Source: Streptococcus ratti FA-1 = DSM 20564 (lineage in GTDB: Bacteria > Bacillota > Bacilli > Lactobacillales > Streptococcaceae). From it: a DNA stretch of 64,000 nt. Location: positions 806,001-870,000 of the forward strand of contig NZ_AJTZ01000005.1 of NCBI RefSeq assembly GCF_000286075.1, given 5' to 3'. The translations under genes were made by a program, and so were the position numbers. Below, piece after piece: positions 1 to 8,821 of the stretch (its first letter is position 1; every line of letters begins with the position of its first letter). A model generated the notes under the pieces. That model had not been told where the DNA came from, made no database searches, and saw only the letters and a list, made by a program, of their open reading frames with translations.

Positions 1-340
1 AGTCAAAAAGTTTCTGACCGATTTTTTGTCCTCTGACTTCTTCGGATACACACAAATCATCGATAAAGAGAGTTTTCAGCGGTTTTGATACCGAAGGCTC
101 CTTGCTTGCCTTTATTATTAAAAACAAATGGCCCAAAACTCGCCCTTTATCATCAACATAAACAAAGATTGGTTTTGATGCATCCTGCAGTAAATCTTTT
201 AATTCCTCTTCGGAATATTTACTTCCCTGCTCTGTATCCTGAAAGAGATCTGGACGAACCCTTTGGTGAACCTGAAAAATCTGATTTAAAAGCTTTTGCA
301 GGTCTGGAATATCTGTAATTTGTGCTAATCTAATGGGCAT
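1..340 (-). CDS. GNAT family N-acetyltransferase, 3' end cut off by the window
   Basis: The minus strand is open from an ATG at 340 to the window edge (113 codons). The ATG is preceded by GAAGGAG with good spacing. The reading begins MPIRLAQITDIPDLQKLL and reaches VRGQKIGQKLFD, the motif A acetyl-CoA pyrophosphate-binding loop of GNAT enzymes (R-x-x-x-x-G-x-x-L form). The family transfers an acetyl group from acetyl-CoA to an amine; the substrate cannot be told from this part. It lies just downstream of lepA on the same strand, 25 nt away, and may be cotranscribed. Confidence 0.8.
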   Translation of the reverse strand, partial: MPIRLAQITDIPDLQKLLNQIFQVHQRVRPDLFQDTEQGSKYSEEELKDLLQDASKPIFVYVDDKGRVLGHLFLIIKASKEPSVSKPLKTLFIDDLCVSEEVRGQKIGQKLFD

Positions 341-365
341 AATAATCTCCTTCTGCTATTAAAAG

Positions 366-2204
366 CTATTTTTTCTTATTATCGTCATCATCCATAGATA
401 AAACGCTGAGAAAGGCTTCCTGAGGAACCTCAACCGAACCGATTGATTTCATCCGCTTTTTCCCAGCCTTTTGTTTTTCAAGAAGTTTGCGTTTTCTGGA
501 AACATCACCGCCGTAACATTTGGCAAGGACATTTTTCCGCAAAGCTTTAATATCAGAACGAGCCACAATTTTTTGACCGATAGCTGCCTGAACTGGCACT
601 TCGAACTGCTGACGCGGAATAATTTTCTTGAGCTTCTCAACAATCAGCTTGCCGCGTTCATAGGCAAATTCCTTATGCACAATAAAGCTGAGCGCATCAA
701 CCTTATCGCCATTGAGCAGAATATCCATTTTAACCAGCTGTGATTTCCGGTACTCAGAAATCTCATAGTCAAAACTGGCATAGCCGCGGGTAGAAGATTT
801 TAATTTATCAAAGAAATCAAATACAATCTCAGCCAAAGGAATTTGATAAATGACATTAACACGATTATCATCAATATAATCCATAGTCACAAAGTCACCG
901 CGCTTGCGCTGCGATAATTCCATGACAGCTCCCACATATTCCTGCGGCACCATAATCTGTGCTTTAACATAGGGTTCTTCAATCGTATCAATCTTGGTCG
1001 GATCCGGAAATTCAGATGGATTGGACACTTCCAGCACCTCATTATCGGTCGTATTGACATGATAAACTACTGACGGTGCTGTCATGATGAGGTCAATATT
1101 GAATTCACGCTCCAAACGCTCCTGAATGACATCCATATGCAGCAAACCTAAGAAACCACAGCGAAATCCAAAACCAAGAGCTTGAGAAGTCTCAGGTTCA
1201 AACTGAAGGCTGGCATCATTGAGCTGCAATTTTTCAAGAGCTTCCCTCAAATCATTATATTTTCCAGAATCAATCGGATAAATCCCTGCAAAAACCATGG
1301 GATTCAGCTGTTTATAACCATGCAGCGGTGCCTCAGCCGGACGATTCGCCAAAGTCACCGTATCACCGACACGCGTATCTGCCACGGTCTTGATAGAAGC
1401 TGCCAAATAACCAACATCTCCGGTCGCCAAAAAATCACGGCTGATAGCCTTAGGGGTAAAGATACCTACCTCTGTCACATCAAAGGTCTTACCATTGCTC
1501 ATCAGCTTGATCTTATCTCCAGGCCTAACCATGCCATCTATGACCCGAATCTGCAAGATAACACCGCGATAGGCATCATAAACAGAATCAAAAATAAGCG
1601 CTTTGAGCGGTGCTTCGACATCGCCAGCAGGAGCCGGAACCTTTTCGACAATCTGTTCAAGAATATCTTCAATGCCGATTCCTGCCTTGGCAGATGCTAG
1701 AACAGCTTCGCTGGCATCAAGACCAATCACATCTTCAATCTCAGCTCGCACGCGCTCGGGATCCGCAGCCGGCAGGTCAATTTTATTGATGACCGGCAAA
1801 ATTTCCAAATCATTATCCAGTGCCAAATAAACATTGGCCAAGGTCTGCGCTTCAATTCCCTGGGCAGCATCTACCACCAAAATCGCTCCCTCACAGGCTG
1901 CCAAAGAACGCGACACCTCATAGGTAAAGTCCACATGCCCCGGCGTGTCAATCAAGTGGAAAATGTAAGTCTCACCGTCTTTAGCGGTATAATTAAGCTC
2001 AATAGCATTGAGTTTAATGGTAATACCGCGCTCACGTTCCAAGTCCATGCTATCCAATAACTGAGCCTGCATCTCCCGGCTGGAAACTGTTTCTGTTTTT
2101 TCTAATATGCGATCTGCCAGGGTGGATTTCCCATGGTCAATGTGGGCTATAATCGAGAAATTCCTAATTTTTTCCTGACGTTTTTTAAGTTTTTCAGTAT
2201 CCAT
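366..2204 (-). CDS. lepA: Elongation factor 4 (LepA), ribosome back-translocase GTPase
   Basis: This 612-residue protein has the normal length for LepA/EF4. The G1 loop AHIDHGKST is near residues 20-28, followed by DTPGHVDF (G3) and NKIDLP (G4). EF-G-like domains II, III and V follow, then the LepA-specific C-terminal domain ending in a Lys-rich tail with [16 protein letters not shown]. LepA is a cytosolic translational GTPase that acts on stalled or wrongly translocated ribosomes. The start is supported by an AAGGA-type site just upstream. It is probably transcribed alone or with the downstream acetyltransferase gene. Confidence 0.97.
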   Translation of the reverse strand: MDTEKLKKRQEKIRNFSIIAHIDHGKSTLADRILEKTETVSSREMQAQLLDSMDLERERGITIKLNAIELNYTAKDGETYIFHLIDTPGHVDFTYEVSRSLAACEGAILVVDAAQGIEAQTLANVYLALDNDLEILPVINKIDLPAADPERVRAEIEDVIGLDASEAVLASAKAGIGIEDILEQIVEKVPAPAGDVEAPLKALIFDSVYDAYRGVILQIRVIDGMVRPGDKIKLMSNGKTFDVTEVGIFTPKAISRDFLATGDVGYLAASIKTVADTRVGDTVTLANRPAEAPLHGYKQLNPMVFAGIYPIDSGKYNDLREALEKLQLNDASLQFEPETSQALGFGFRCGFLGLLHMDVIQERLEREFNIDLIMTAPSVVYHVNTTDNEVLEVSNPSEFPDPTKIDTIEEPYVKAQIMVPQEYVGAVMELSQRKRGDFVTMDYIDDNRVNVIYQIPLAEIVFDFFDKLKSSTRGYASFDYEISEYRKSQLVKMDILLNGDKVDALSFIVHKEFAYERGKLIVEKLKKIIPRQQFEVPVQAAIGQKIVARSDIKALRKNVLAKCYGGDVSRKRKLLEKQKAGKKRMKSIGSVEVPQEAFLSVLSMDDDDNKKK

Positions 2205-2237
2205 TTTTTGTCCTTGTCAAAATTAATCAGTAGCTTT

Positions 2238-2246
2238 ATTATAACA
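2238..2246 (-). promoter_or_regulatory. Extended -10 promoter for lepA
   Basis: The minus strand shows TGTTATAAT (TGn plus perfect TATAAT) about 35 nt upstream of the lepA start. There is no convincing -35, as is usual for extended -10 promoters. The rest of the 2247-2495 gap shows no gene. Confidence 0.5.
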
Positions 2247-2495
2247 AAAAAGACAGGACCTTACCATATCTTATCCCTGATTTCCCTCTTGAAAGAATCC
2301 AAGGCAAAATCCTGCTTTTTAAGCCAATAACTATAGCAGTCTCGCACAGCGGCTGAGAGTATGCAAGATTATCACAAACCTTTGCTGCCTTATCCAGCAG
2401 GCATTTTTATCCAAGCCTAAAAATAAAAAAGTCGATTTCTGCAAATTCACGATTCAGCTCCAAACCCATCACTAACTGGCAAAGTTTAAAAAACA

Positions 2496-2528
2496 AAGAA
2501 TCTAGGATCGTAACTATCCCAGATTCTT
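2496..2528 (-). terminator. Rho-independent terminator of gbpC
   Basis: A 12-13 bp imperfect stem (AAGAATCT..GGAT against ATCC..AGATTCTT) lies 28 nt past the gbpC stop. On the minus strand it is followed by TTTGTTTTTT. Confidence 0.85.
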
Positions 2529-2555
2529 AAAGTAATATTTTTTAAATAAGAATGA

Positions 2556-4343
2556 TTACTGATCTTTGCGTCTGTGTGCTGCAATAGCTGTTGCCGCTGC
2601 AAAAGCTGTTGAAACAAGACCGAGAGCAAACATCGCTGTTTGATTGTCATCACCAGTTTGTGGAAGAGATGGCTGATACTCACGTTCTCTGACACGCACC
2701 TCATCTTTTCTTGCAGGCCTAAAGCTAGTTGGCTTATTTGGTACAGATGATTTTGGTGCATCTGGTGTTGGTGTGTTCGGCCTTGTTGGAGGTGTAGTTT
2801 GCGGTGTCACCGGTTTTTCAGGTGTTTCAGGAGGTATTACCGGAGGAACATCCTCTTGCTTAGATTCTACAACAAAGTTTTTATGCCAAGTAACCGTTGG
2901 CTTTTCAAGGTTTGGCTCGCTTGGTTTTTTCGGTTCTTCACCTGGATTTTCAGGAACCGCAACTGTGGAGTTAGTCGCAAACCAAATAGATGTTGGCAGT
3001 CCTTGATCATTGCCGCCGACAGTAAAGGTGAATGGTTCGCCCTTATAAGTCATAGCACCGGCTCCATAATAAGCTGTGGCAGAGCGAGGATCCCCGTCTG
3101 CATTGACAGCATCCCAGCCATCATCGCCATCACCATCAAAAGTTGCACCATTTTTCTTATATTGGTTATCATTAATTGAGTAGATCTCATTGCCGTGCAG
3201 ACTAATAGACGATCCCGGAATTTGGATAAATTCGTTATTTCCTAATTCAACTTTTTCAACATGATCACCATAATCTGCTGTCCAGTGGTTAAGTGACGAC
3301 AAACTCATAATTGATCTGTTATCACTCAAATCAATAGCTTTGCCATTCTCATCAAAGAAGGTAATCTGCATTGTGACGCTGATCTTGTCATTTCTGCCGG
3401 TGTTAGATGTCTGTGCACCGATAAAAATTGTTTTCGTCGGATCATGGAAGAGCTCAACAATAGCAGTTCCATCCTTATTTGTTGAACTGTTCAGCTTATA
3501 AGTAGTGACAACCTTACTGATTTTTTGTTTATTATAGCTTGAATTAACAATATTTTCATAAGTGACCGCAATCGTGTCACCAACAGCCATTTTAAACCAA
3601 GTGTCTTCATTCGGATCGTAAGGGTTGTTTAAGGTAAATTCGCTATCAGTATACTTATCAGTATTAAACTGTTCCAAAATGTCATCTGCCTGGTGAGCAG
3701 CCCGGGCCGCTTTGTCCAAATAGTCAGTAACCCCCTGAATGGTCACTGTAGCTTTTGGCTCGCTTTCAAAAATAAGTCCCTGAGCCTTCTCAACCCTGCC
3801 GGCACCCTGACCAGAAGCAACCTGCTGCTGATAATCATCATAGGCTTTCTTTTTAGCATCATATTCAGATTTTTGTGTATTATAATCTGCTAAATCTTGT
3901 TGGTACTGTTTTTGATCCTGAGCATACTGAGTCTTAGCCTTGTCATAGTCAGCTACTGCTTGATTAATTTTTTGCGCCTGAGCTTTGTTGTCAGCATCTG
4001 CCGCTGCTACAGAAGGCTGCTTCACAGCAGGAGTTTCAGTAACATTTAAATTAGCATTTTGTGCTGCTGCTTTTGCATCTTCTAATTCTTGAGATGTAAC
4101 ATCAGATGTTGTTACTGTTGTATTGCCAACTGTCTCTGTTTTTGTGACAGTCACTGATGGCGACTGTGCCTGCTGGCTAGCATCTGCAGGTGCTGTCTCA
4201 GCAGCGTTGCTGTTAACATTGGTATTTGCAGTTGTACTAGGCGCCTGACTGGCTGCGGCATCTTCTGCCAACACATTAGTTGTCCCAAATGCGGCTAAAG
4301 CAAGACCGCTCAATAAAGTAATCCTAGCAGTTTTCGATTTCAT
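2556..4343 (-). CDS. gbpC: GbpC-like glucan-binding cell-wall-anchored surface protein
   Basis: This 595-residue surface protein begins with a signal peptide (MKSKTARITLLSGLALAAFG, cut near residue 26). An Ala/Gln-rich region follows, with a predicted helical stalk at about 95-170 (ADADNKAQAQ, KAKTQYAQDQ). The glucan-binding GbpC domain spans about 190-460 and contains NPYDPNEDTWFKM, FHDPTKTIFIGAQTSN and GDGDDGWDAVNADGD. A proline-rich wall-spanning stretch leads to the sortase signal LPQTG at 560-564, a hydrophobic segment and the tail HRRKDQ. S. mutans GbpC mediates dextran-dependent aggregation and biofilm formation. The ribosome site AAGGAAGG supports the start. In S. mutans its mRNA is protected from RNase J2 by base pairing with irvA mRNA; irvA is the next gene upstream here. 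Confidence 0.93.
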   Translation of the reverse strand: MKSKTARITLLSGLALAAFGTTNVLAEDAAASQAPSTTANTNVNSNAAETAPADASQQAQSPSVTVTKTETVGNTTVTTSDVTSQELEDAKAAAQNANLNVTETPAVKQPSVAAADADNKAQAQKINQAVADYDKAKTQYAQDQKQYQQDLADYNTQKSEYDAKKKAYDDYQQQVASGQGAGRVEKAQGLIFESEPKATVTIQGVTDYLDKAARAAHQADDILEQFNTDKYTDSEFTLNNPYDPNEDTWFKMAVGDTIAVTYENIVNSSYNKQKISKVVTTYKLNSSTNKDGTAIVELFHDPTKTIFIGAQTSNTGRNDKISVTMQITFFDENGKAIDLSDNRSIMSLSSLNHWTADYGDHVEKVELGNNEFIQIPGSSISLHGNEIYSINDNQYKKNGATFDGDGDDGWDAVNADGDPRSATAYYGAGAMTYKGEPFTFTVGGNDQGLPTSIWFATNSTVAVPENPGEEPKKPSEPNLEKPTVTWHKNFVVESKQEDVPPVIPPETPEKPVTPQTTPPTRPNTPTPDAPKSSVPNKPTSFRPARKDEVRVREREYQPSLPQTGDDNQTAMFALGLVSTAFAAATAIAAHRRKDQ

Positions 4344-4388
4344 AAAAAACCTTCCTTATATATTGATTCTAATATAAAATACTATCTC

Positions 4389-4416
4389 ATTATAGCAGGA
4401 TAAAATATATTTGCAA
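4389..4416 (-). promoter_or_regulatory. Promoter of gbpC
   Basis: The minus strand carries TTGCAA (4411-4416), a 16-nt spacer and TATAAT (4389-4394), about 45 nt before the gbpC ATG. The surrounding 4344-4507 gap is very AT-rich. A CovR-type site would be expected from S. mutans, but I cannot place one. Confidence 0.7.
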
Positions 4417-4507
4417 TCATTTTGACTTAAATTAAATTTTTCTGAAAATTATACTTGTACTTGCATGGTAAAGATGAGGTAATTCTAAAATTTAAAATAT
4501 AAATAGC

Positions 4508-4771
4508 CTACGTAATATTTTTAAGCTTACTTTCTTTAAATTTCTGTTTTAAATCGGATTCTGGGCCTAAAAAAACAGAATCTAGATTGATACCATAATA
4601 ATCAGCCAAAGCGTTAGCCAGATGAATGGGGATATCCGAGCTATCCTCTTCGTACTTCAGCAGAGTTTGTTGTTCAATGCCCAGACAATCAGCCACCTCT
4701 TTAGGACTTAAACTATAGTTCACTCTGAGAGCTCGCAAGGTCAACTTCTCCACTGTTACATCCCCTTTCAT
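4508..4771 (-). CDS. irvA: IrvA-like XRE helix-turn-helix regulator; its mRNA may act as a regulatory RNA
   Basis: This small protein (87 residues from the ATG at 4771) has an XRE-type helix-turn-helix: ALRVNYSLSPKEVADCLGIEQQTLLKYEED. The start is ambiguous. A GTG at 4751-4753 (residue 7) has a much better ribosome site (AAAGGGG, 8 nt upstream) than the ATG, so the protein may have 81 residues. It lies between gbpC and the divergent irvR, as in S. mutans. There irvA mRNA pairs with gbpC mRNA and blocks RNase J2, independently of the protein. The name rests on gene order, size and motif, not on an alignment. Confidence 0.75.
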   Translation of the reverse strand: MKGDVTVEKLTLRALRVNYSLSPKEVADCLGIEQQTLLKYEEDSSDIPIHLANALADYYGINLDSVFLGPESDLKQKFKESKLKNIT

Positions 4772-4985
4772 CTCACCAACATTCCCATACAGCCCGATTT
4801 TAGGGGCATGGTCAAAAATAGCAGCATTATAGCAACGCTCTTGACTTTCAGAAGGGGACTGACTTAGAAAAAGGGAAACCAGTCAGCCGTTTTGACGGAA
4901 ACAAAGATTTTGAAATTTTGAAATAATGCTGAGGTGAAGATTTTATATCGTCAAAACTTGGCCCCAATGAAAACTATTTTTAATA
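4772..4985 (-). promoter_or_regulatory. Long 5' leader of irvA mRNA
   Basis: The irvA promoter at 4991-5019 would start transcription near 4984, leaving an untranslated leader of about 210 nt. It holds a GGCTGACT/AGTCAGTCC hairpin (about 4856-4895) and two copies of CGTCAAAAC on the minus strand, near 4892-4902 and 4948-4956. In S. mutans the irvA transcript is itself the gbpC-protecting RNA, so a long leader fits. The pairing site was not worked out here. Confidence 0.5.
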
Positions 4986-4990
4986 GGAAT

Positions 4991-5019
4991 ATTATAATTC
5001 GTTTTAAGACGAAAGTCAA
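4991..5019 (-). promoter_or_regulatory. irvA promoter with palindromic operator in the spacer
   Basis: The minus strand shows TTGACT (5014-5019), a 17-nt spacer and TATAAT (4991-4996). The spacer is filled by a palindrome, TTCGT-N6-ACGAA, at 4998-5013. A repressor bound there would block RNA polymerase, as expected for IrvR control of irvA. Confidence 0.8.
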
Positions 5020-5035
5020 GCCTTTGCCTTTTTTA

Positions 5036-5064
5036 TTTACTTTTACGGTTGAAAACGGTATTAT
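5036..5064 (+). promoter_or_regulatory. irvR promoter with a second operator-like site
   Basis: TTTACT (5036-5041), a 17-nt spacer and TATTAT (5059-5064) lie 31 nt upstream of irvR. The spacer contains TACGGTTGAAAACGGT (5044-5059), which matches the irvA operator read on the minus strand at 10 of 16 positions. This suggests autoregulation. Confidence 0.6.
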
Positions 5065-5095
5065 GTAAATAGTAATTTTCTAAAGAAGGTGAAAT

Positions 5096-5989
5096 ATGGG
5101 ACGCGGAAAATTAACACCACAAGATTTAGAAGACATGAAAGTGATCTCCTCCAATATCCAGCGCCTGCTGACAGAAAGCGGCATGAATCAATCACAGCTT
5201 GCATCTGTTCTCAATATTCCTAAAAGCAGCCTCAATGAGTACGTCAAAGGGCGGACACTGCCAAAAGCCGGAAATATTCAAAAAATCGCGGATTACTTTG
5301 GCTTGCAGAAATCTGATATTGATCCCAGATTTTCTAAAAGTTCCAGCTCTTCTGTACTTGAACAAATTTCTTACATGGCTCGGCAGCTGAACAGTCCAAG
5401 GCAGCAAAAACTCCTTGATTTTGGAAAGCAGCTGCTGGCTGATCAAAAGCAGGCTACGGGATTAGCTGCCCAAAAACACTTGGCAGACAGCCAAAGTTCG
5501 AGTGCTGCCGGCGGTGCTAAGTATCAAGAGATTGTGGATAAATTTATTACAGATGAAATAAAACATCAGGATAATATTCATTTAGACAATATTAAAAAAG
5601 CCAAGGATCTCTACCAAGCCTTGGGACATAGCTATAAATCTATCGTGCTTTATGGTGAGGTCTCGGCTGGTACCGGTGTCTGGGTTGGCCATGAAAAACA
5701 GGAAACCATTAAGTACCCAGCACCTATTCCTAAACATGATATTGCTCTCAGGGTAAACGGCAACAGTATGGAACCTCTGTTTTATAACGGTGAAGTCATC
5801 TTTGTAAAGAAAACACAGGAAATTTACCACGGTCAATTTATCGTTGTCATTGTCAACAATGAAGCTTATCTCAAAAAACTATACAAAAAAGACCATGAGA
5901 TCAGGCTGATTTCGATTAATCCCCATTATGACGATATTATTTTGCAAGAAGATGACGACATAGAAATTATCGGCACTGTTATTAGCTGA
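5096..5989 (+). CDS. irvR: IrvR-like cI/LexA-type repressor with S24 autopeptidase domain
   Basis: This 297-residue regulator has an N-terminal XRE helix-turn-helix (about residues 15-70: MNQSQLASVLNIPKSSLNEYVKG), a linker, and a C-terminal S24 peptidase. The expected Ala-Gly cleavage bond is A191-G192 in EVSAGTG. The catalytic serine is S224 in NGNSMEP, and the general-base lysine is K260 in AYLKKL. Such repressors cut themselves when activated and release their target promoters. IrvR of S. mutans represses irvA, and irvA here is divergent with palindromes in both promoters. AAGAAGGTG precedes the ATG. It could be a captured phage cI gene. Confidence 0.88.
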   Translation: MGRGKLTPQDLEDMKVISSNIQRLLTESGMNQSQLASVLNIPKSSLNEYVKGRTLPKAGNIQKIADYFGLQKSDIDPRFSKSSSSSVLEQISYMARQLNSPRQQKLLDFGKQLLADQKQATGLAAQKHLADSQSSSAAGGAKYQEIVDKFITDEIKHQDNIHLDNIKKAKDLYQALGHSYKSIVLYGEVSAGTGVWVGHEKQETIKYPAPIPKHDIALRVNGNSMEPLFYNGEVIFVKKTQEIYHGQFIVVIVNNEAYLKKLYKKDHEIRLISINPHYDDIILQEDDDIEIIGTVIS

Positions 5990-6080
5990 CGCCTATCCTG
6001 TCTGACAAGTAAACTATCCATTATACAGCTGGTATTTGCTTGCGCCAAAGGACGCGAAACATACTAAAAGCCGCATCATA

Positions 6081-6110
6081 AAAACTGCAGTGAATCCGCT
6101 GCAGTTTTTT
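6081..6110 (+). terminator. Terminator after irvR
   Basis: A perfect 10-bp stem (AAAACTGCAG / CTGCAGTTTT) with an 8-nt loop is followed by further Ts. It lies about 90 nt past the irvR stop. It could also stop CRISPR transcription from the other side. Confidence 0.85.
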
Positions 6111-6220
6111 CAATGCTTAAACTAAAAAAAGAAAATCCGTAGATTCTCTTTCAATCTGTTCTCTCCCACTGTAGACTTAACCTAAAAGATCAAAGACCGA
6201 CAAACCAATTTCAAAATTAG

Positions 6221-6984
6221 ATTTTGGAACCATTCGAAACAACACAGCTCTAAAACTATCCCCACGGGTAAGATCATCAGGTTGTAGTTTTGGAACCATT
6301 CGAAACAACACAGCTCTAAAACCAGCCTTTGGCACAATTGCAACAGCTATTGTGTTTTGGAACCATTCGAAACAACACAGCTCTAAAACGCGCCAAAAGC
6401 CGATAAGCCAGTAATTGAAGGTTTTGGAACCATTCGAAACAACACAGCTCTAAAACCAGCCTTTGGCACAATTGCAACAGCTATTGTGTTTTGGAACCAT
6501 TCGAAACAACACAGCTCTAAAACAAAGACATTCAAACTGCTATCCGCTTGTTAGTTTTGGAACCATTCGAAACAACACAGCTCTAAAACGGCAAGCCTTG
6601 AAAACTATCTTTTGTATCAGTTTTGGAACCATTCGAAACAACACAGCTCTAAAACCCAGTAGCTATCCTTGATGATATAGTGCACGTTTTGGAACCATTC
6701 GAAACAACACAGCTCTAAAACACATAGTTGCCTGTTAGGTCAAAAGCAATAGTTTTGGAACCATTCGAAACAACACAGCTCTAAAACCCAAAAACGTCGA
6801 TAAATGTATCAAAATCAGTTTTGGAACCATTCGAAACAACACAGCTCTAAAACATCTTTTTAAAACTATTTTCAATGCCAGGGGTTTTGGAACCATTCGA
6901 AACAACACAGCTCTAAAACCGCATAGATAGCAGCGTTAGCGTTTTGATGTTTTGGAACCATTCGAAACAACACAGCTCTAAAAC
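6221..6984 (-). CRISPR. Type II-A CRISPR array, 12 repeats and 11 spacers
   Basis: Twelve 36-bp repeats start at 6221, 6287, 6354, 6421, 6488, 6554, 6620, 6686, 6752, 6818, 6884 and 6949. In crRNA sense (minus strand) they begin GTTTTAGAGCTGTGTTGTTT, the type associated with S. thermophilus CRISPR3 and S. mutans. Spacers are 29-31 nt. The leader-distal repeat (6221-6256) has its terminal base changed, marking the old end. The spacers at 6323-6353 and 6457-6487 are identical, with one other spacer between them. The repeat is complementary to the tracrRNA anti-repeat at about 13857-13893. Confidence 0.99.
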
Positions 6985-7139
6985 CTCGTGGACCAATTTT
7001 CGTCCCGAAATTTCGTAATCGCGCTATTCATCTCAGCCAGATTTCAGCTTCGAAATGATTCCTTTTTAAAGTTTTAATTATTTATATTATACCTTAAAAA
7101 GCGCTAAAAATCAACATTTCCAGCACTTCCTACTTTTAT
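6985..7139 (-). promoter_or_regulatory. CRISPR leader with pre-crRNA promoter
   Basis: The leader side is set by the orientation and by the last leader bases, CCACGAG on the minus strand directly before the first repeat; this resembles the leader-anchoring end of streptococcal type II-A arrays. A promoter TTGATT (7109-7114), 17-nt spacer, TATAAT (7086-7091) points into the array. The leader ends where hicB begins, so it is only about 155 nt long. Confidence 0.8.
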
Positions 7140-7517
7140 TTATAATTGTAATTTCTTTTCCAAAGCCTTTGTTAGTACTTCAGAATAATTCACTTGATCA
7201 CGATCTGCCAATCGCACTAACCATTCGGGAACCGTCACATTTTTCCGAATGGCTTTGTTATTTCTAAGATAAGGACTAGGATCAGCTTGAATCATGGTAA
7301 CGAAACCATCATCGACAGACACTTCCCTTATGTCACTTGGACTAGGTAATTTCATTCCCTCATCTAAATAAGATGCCAGTACACTTTCTAACATTTGACG
7401 AGCATTCTTCATAGCTTCTTCCAAATCTTCCCCTTGTGTACCACCACCAAATTCAGGAAATTCAACCCAGTATCCCTTTTTCTCCTTGTGAAAAATCGCT
7501 GGATATGATTTTAACAT
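7140..7517 (-). CDS. hicB: HicB-family antitoxin
   Basis: This 125-residue protein has the HicB fold at the N-terminus (YPAIFHKEKKGYWVEFPEFGG, GEDLEEAMKNARQMLE) and a C-terminal ribbon-helix-helix DNA-binding part (VTVPEWLVRLADRDQVNYSEVLTKALEKKL). HicB binds HicA and represses the operon. It starts 2 nt after the hicA stop, so the two are translationally coupled in toxin-first order. Both sit between csn2 and the CRISPR leader, which is not the usual layout of a type II-A locus. Confidence 0.93.
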   Translation of the reverse strand: MLKSYPAIFHKEKKGYWVEFPEFGGGTQGEDLEEAMKNARQMLESVLASYLDEGMKLPSPSDIREVSVDDGFVTMIQADPSPYLRNNKAIRKNVTVPEWLVRLADRDQVNYSEVLTKALEKKLQL

Positions 7518-7519
7518 AG

Positions 7520-7726
7520 CTACTTCCTCCTCTGTTCTAGCAGCCCTAAATCCTTCAAGATTTTCTTTTCAAGACCAACTTTAAGTGATTGATTACCATG
7601 AATCGGAATCGTTACGATACAAGACACTCCATTTTTCTTAAAATGATGATGACTCCCTCTCACCCGAACTTCTTCCCATCCATTTTTTACAGCCAACCTG
7701 GCTAATTCTTTGCCAGTCAAGGGCAA
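7520..7726 (-). CDS. hicA: HicA-family mRNA interferase toxin
   Basis: This 68-residue protein matches HicA: LTGKELARLAVKNGWEEVRVRGSHHHF, with the catalytic His in the GSHHHF strand, and IPIHGNQSLKVGLEKKILKDLGL. HicA is a double-stranded-RNA-binding-fold RNase that cuts mRNAs. It begins with TTG at 7726 preceded by a strong GGAGGAG. It is first in its own operon with hicB and has its own promoter and operator. Confidence 0.93.
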   Translation of the reverse strand: MPLTGKELARLAVKNGWEEVRVRGSHHHFKKNGVSCIVTIPIHGNQSLKVGLEKKILKDLGLLEQRRK

Positions 7727-7744
7727 CTCCTATCTCCTCCTTTA

Positions 7745-7773
7745 ATTCTATACGTATTATACGTATTTGTCAA
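7745..7773 (-). promoter_or_regulatory. hicAB promoter with perfect palindromic operator
   Basis: TTGACA (7768-7773), a 17-nt spacer and TAGAAT (7745-7750) on the minus strand drive hicA. A perfect 8+1+8 palindrome, ATACGTAT-T-ATACGTAT (7750-7766), fills the spacer and is the likely HicB operator. Confidence 0.85.
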
Positions 7774-7783
7774 TCCATAATAA

Positions 7784-7812
7784 AAGATAGTTCCAAATTA
7801 TAGAACTATCTT
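7784..7812 (-). terminator. Terminator of the cas operon
   Basis: A perfect 10-bp stem, AAGATAGTTC / GAACTATCTT, lies just past csn2 and is followed on the minus strand by TTTATT. It separates the cas operon from hicAB. Confidence 0.75.
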
Positions 7813-7824
7813 ATTTATTCGTAT

Positions 7825-8487
7825 TTAGTTGCCACTTTCTGTTATCAAGAAATAATCTTCATCTAAAATATACTGGGAAAAACCATCAACTTGATGTGGT
7901 TCCAGAAATAGAACAGTCATATGTGATAAGTGAATATATTCTAAAATTTGCACTATTTCTTCCTTCTGAAAATAGGACAAGGAATTAATAAAAACTAGAA
8001 GTTTCTTCTTACTTAAGTATTTATAAACTTGAAGGATTTCAAATATTTTTTCAAAAATGGTGTCACTTCTGGTTTCAACTTTAACACCTAAAGCCTTAAT
8101 CAACTCTAAAATTGTGATCTCATCATATTCCAAGTCTAATTCATTCTCTAAGCATTCATAAGCAATCAACTCTGTAATAGTATTCGCCAGTTTTTCAACC
8201 ATGGACTTAACTTCTGGTTTTTCATTAAATTGATTTTCTAAATCAGCATGCACTAATTTCATCAGAGATGGCGCATTGACATCATAGCCTAATATGTCTG
8301 TCACAAGCATCAACTCGGGTGTTTTTAAACTCTTCAATTTTTCATCAAATAGTTTGAGCTCACCATCTTCTTCATATTGATAAAAATTTTTCACCAACTG
8401 AGCGAAGACCTGTACATCTTCTATGGCTAAAATCGTTGATTTCCCAAGTTCAATCGGTTCATCTAAAATCGGAAAATTAAGTTTCAT
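7825..8487 (-). CDS. csn2: CRISPR-associated protein Csn2 (type II-A adaptation)
   Basis: This 220-residue protein has the length of the short Csn2 group found with CRISPR3-type loci. It starts [20 protein letters not shown] and carries the Csn2 core with [13 protein letters not shown] and [11 protein letters not shown]. Csn2 forms a tetrameric ring that holds double-stranded DNA ends and is needed with Cas1, Cas2 and Cas9 for spacer acquisition. Its start overlaps the end of cas2 by 11 nt. It is the last cas gene. Confidence 0.95.
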   Translation of the reverse strand: MKLNFPILDEPIELGKSTILAIEDVQVFAQLVKNFYQYEEDGELKLFDEKLKSLKTPELMLVTDILGYDVNAPSLMKLVHADLENQFNEKPEVKSMVEKLANTITELIAYECLENELDLEYDEITILELIKALGVKVETRSDTIFEKIFEILQVYKYLSKKKLLVFINSLSYFQKEEIVQILEYIHLSHMTVLFLEPHQVDGFSQYILDEDYFLITESGN

Positions 8488-8821
8488 CAGGAAAAGCCTC
8501 CCCTAAAAATACCAAACGTGAATCTGAACTGGCAACACTAGTATCACGCTTACCGTTCAAATAAATCATACGGGAAAATTGCTTTTCAGTCACTGTCAAT
8601 AAGGTGATGCTTCCCTTCTTTGGATTATTCTCTTTCAAACGGGCAATCATGGCTGTATTAGCAGAGTTATTCAAAAGCAGTTTGCTGTATATTGAAAACT
8701 GATGCATAATGAAACCTTCGCTTAGTAAAAACTTCCGAAATTTCCGATAGGCTTTGCGTTCCTCAGCAGTATCTGTGGGCATATCAAACATTAAAATCAT
8801 TCGCATATATCGGTAACTCAT
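8477..8821 (-). CDS. cas2: CRISPR-associated protein Cas2
   Basis: This 114-residue ferredoxin-fold protein has the Cas2 signature near its start ([28 protein letters not shown]), with the conserved Asp in MFDMP. Cas2 bridges two Cas1 dimers in the spacer integration complex. It overlaps cas1 by 4 nt and csn2 by 11 nt, so the genes are translationally coupled. Confidence 0.97.
   Translation of the reverse strand: MSYRYMRMILMFDMPTDTAEERKAYRKFRKFLLSEGFIMHQFSIYSKLLLNNSANTAMIARLKENNPKKGSITLLTVTEKQFSRMIYLNGKRDTSVASSDSRLVFLGEAFPDET

Noticed and set aside
1182..1700. 172-codon plus-strand frame inside lepA
   Set aside because: It lies wholly opposite conserved lepA codons and has no independent signals.
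6463..6672. 69-codon open frame with a repeated peptide
   Set aside because: It runs through CRISPR repeats; the repeated SFGTIRNNTALK is the translated 36-bp repeat and not a protein.
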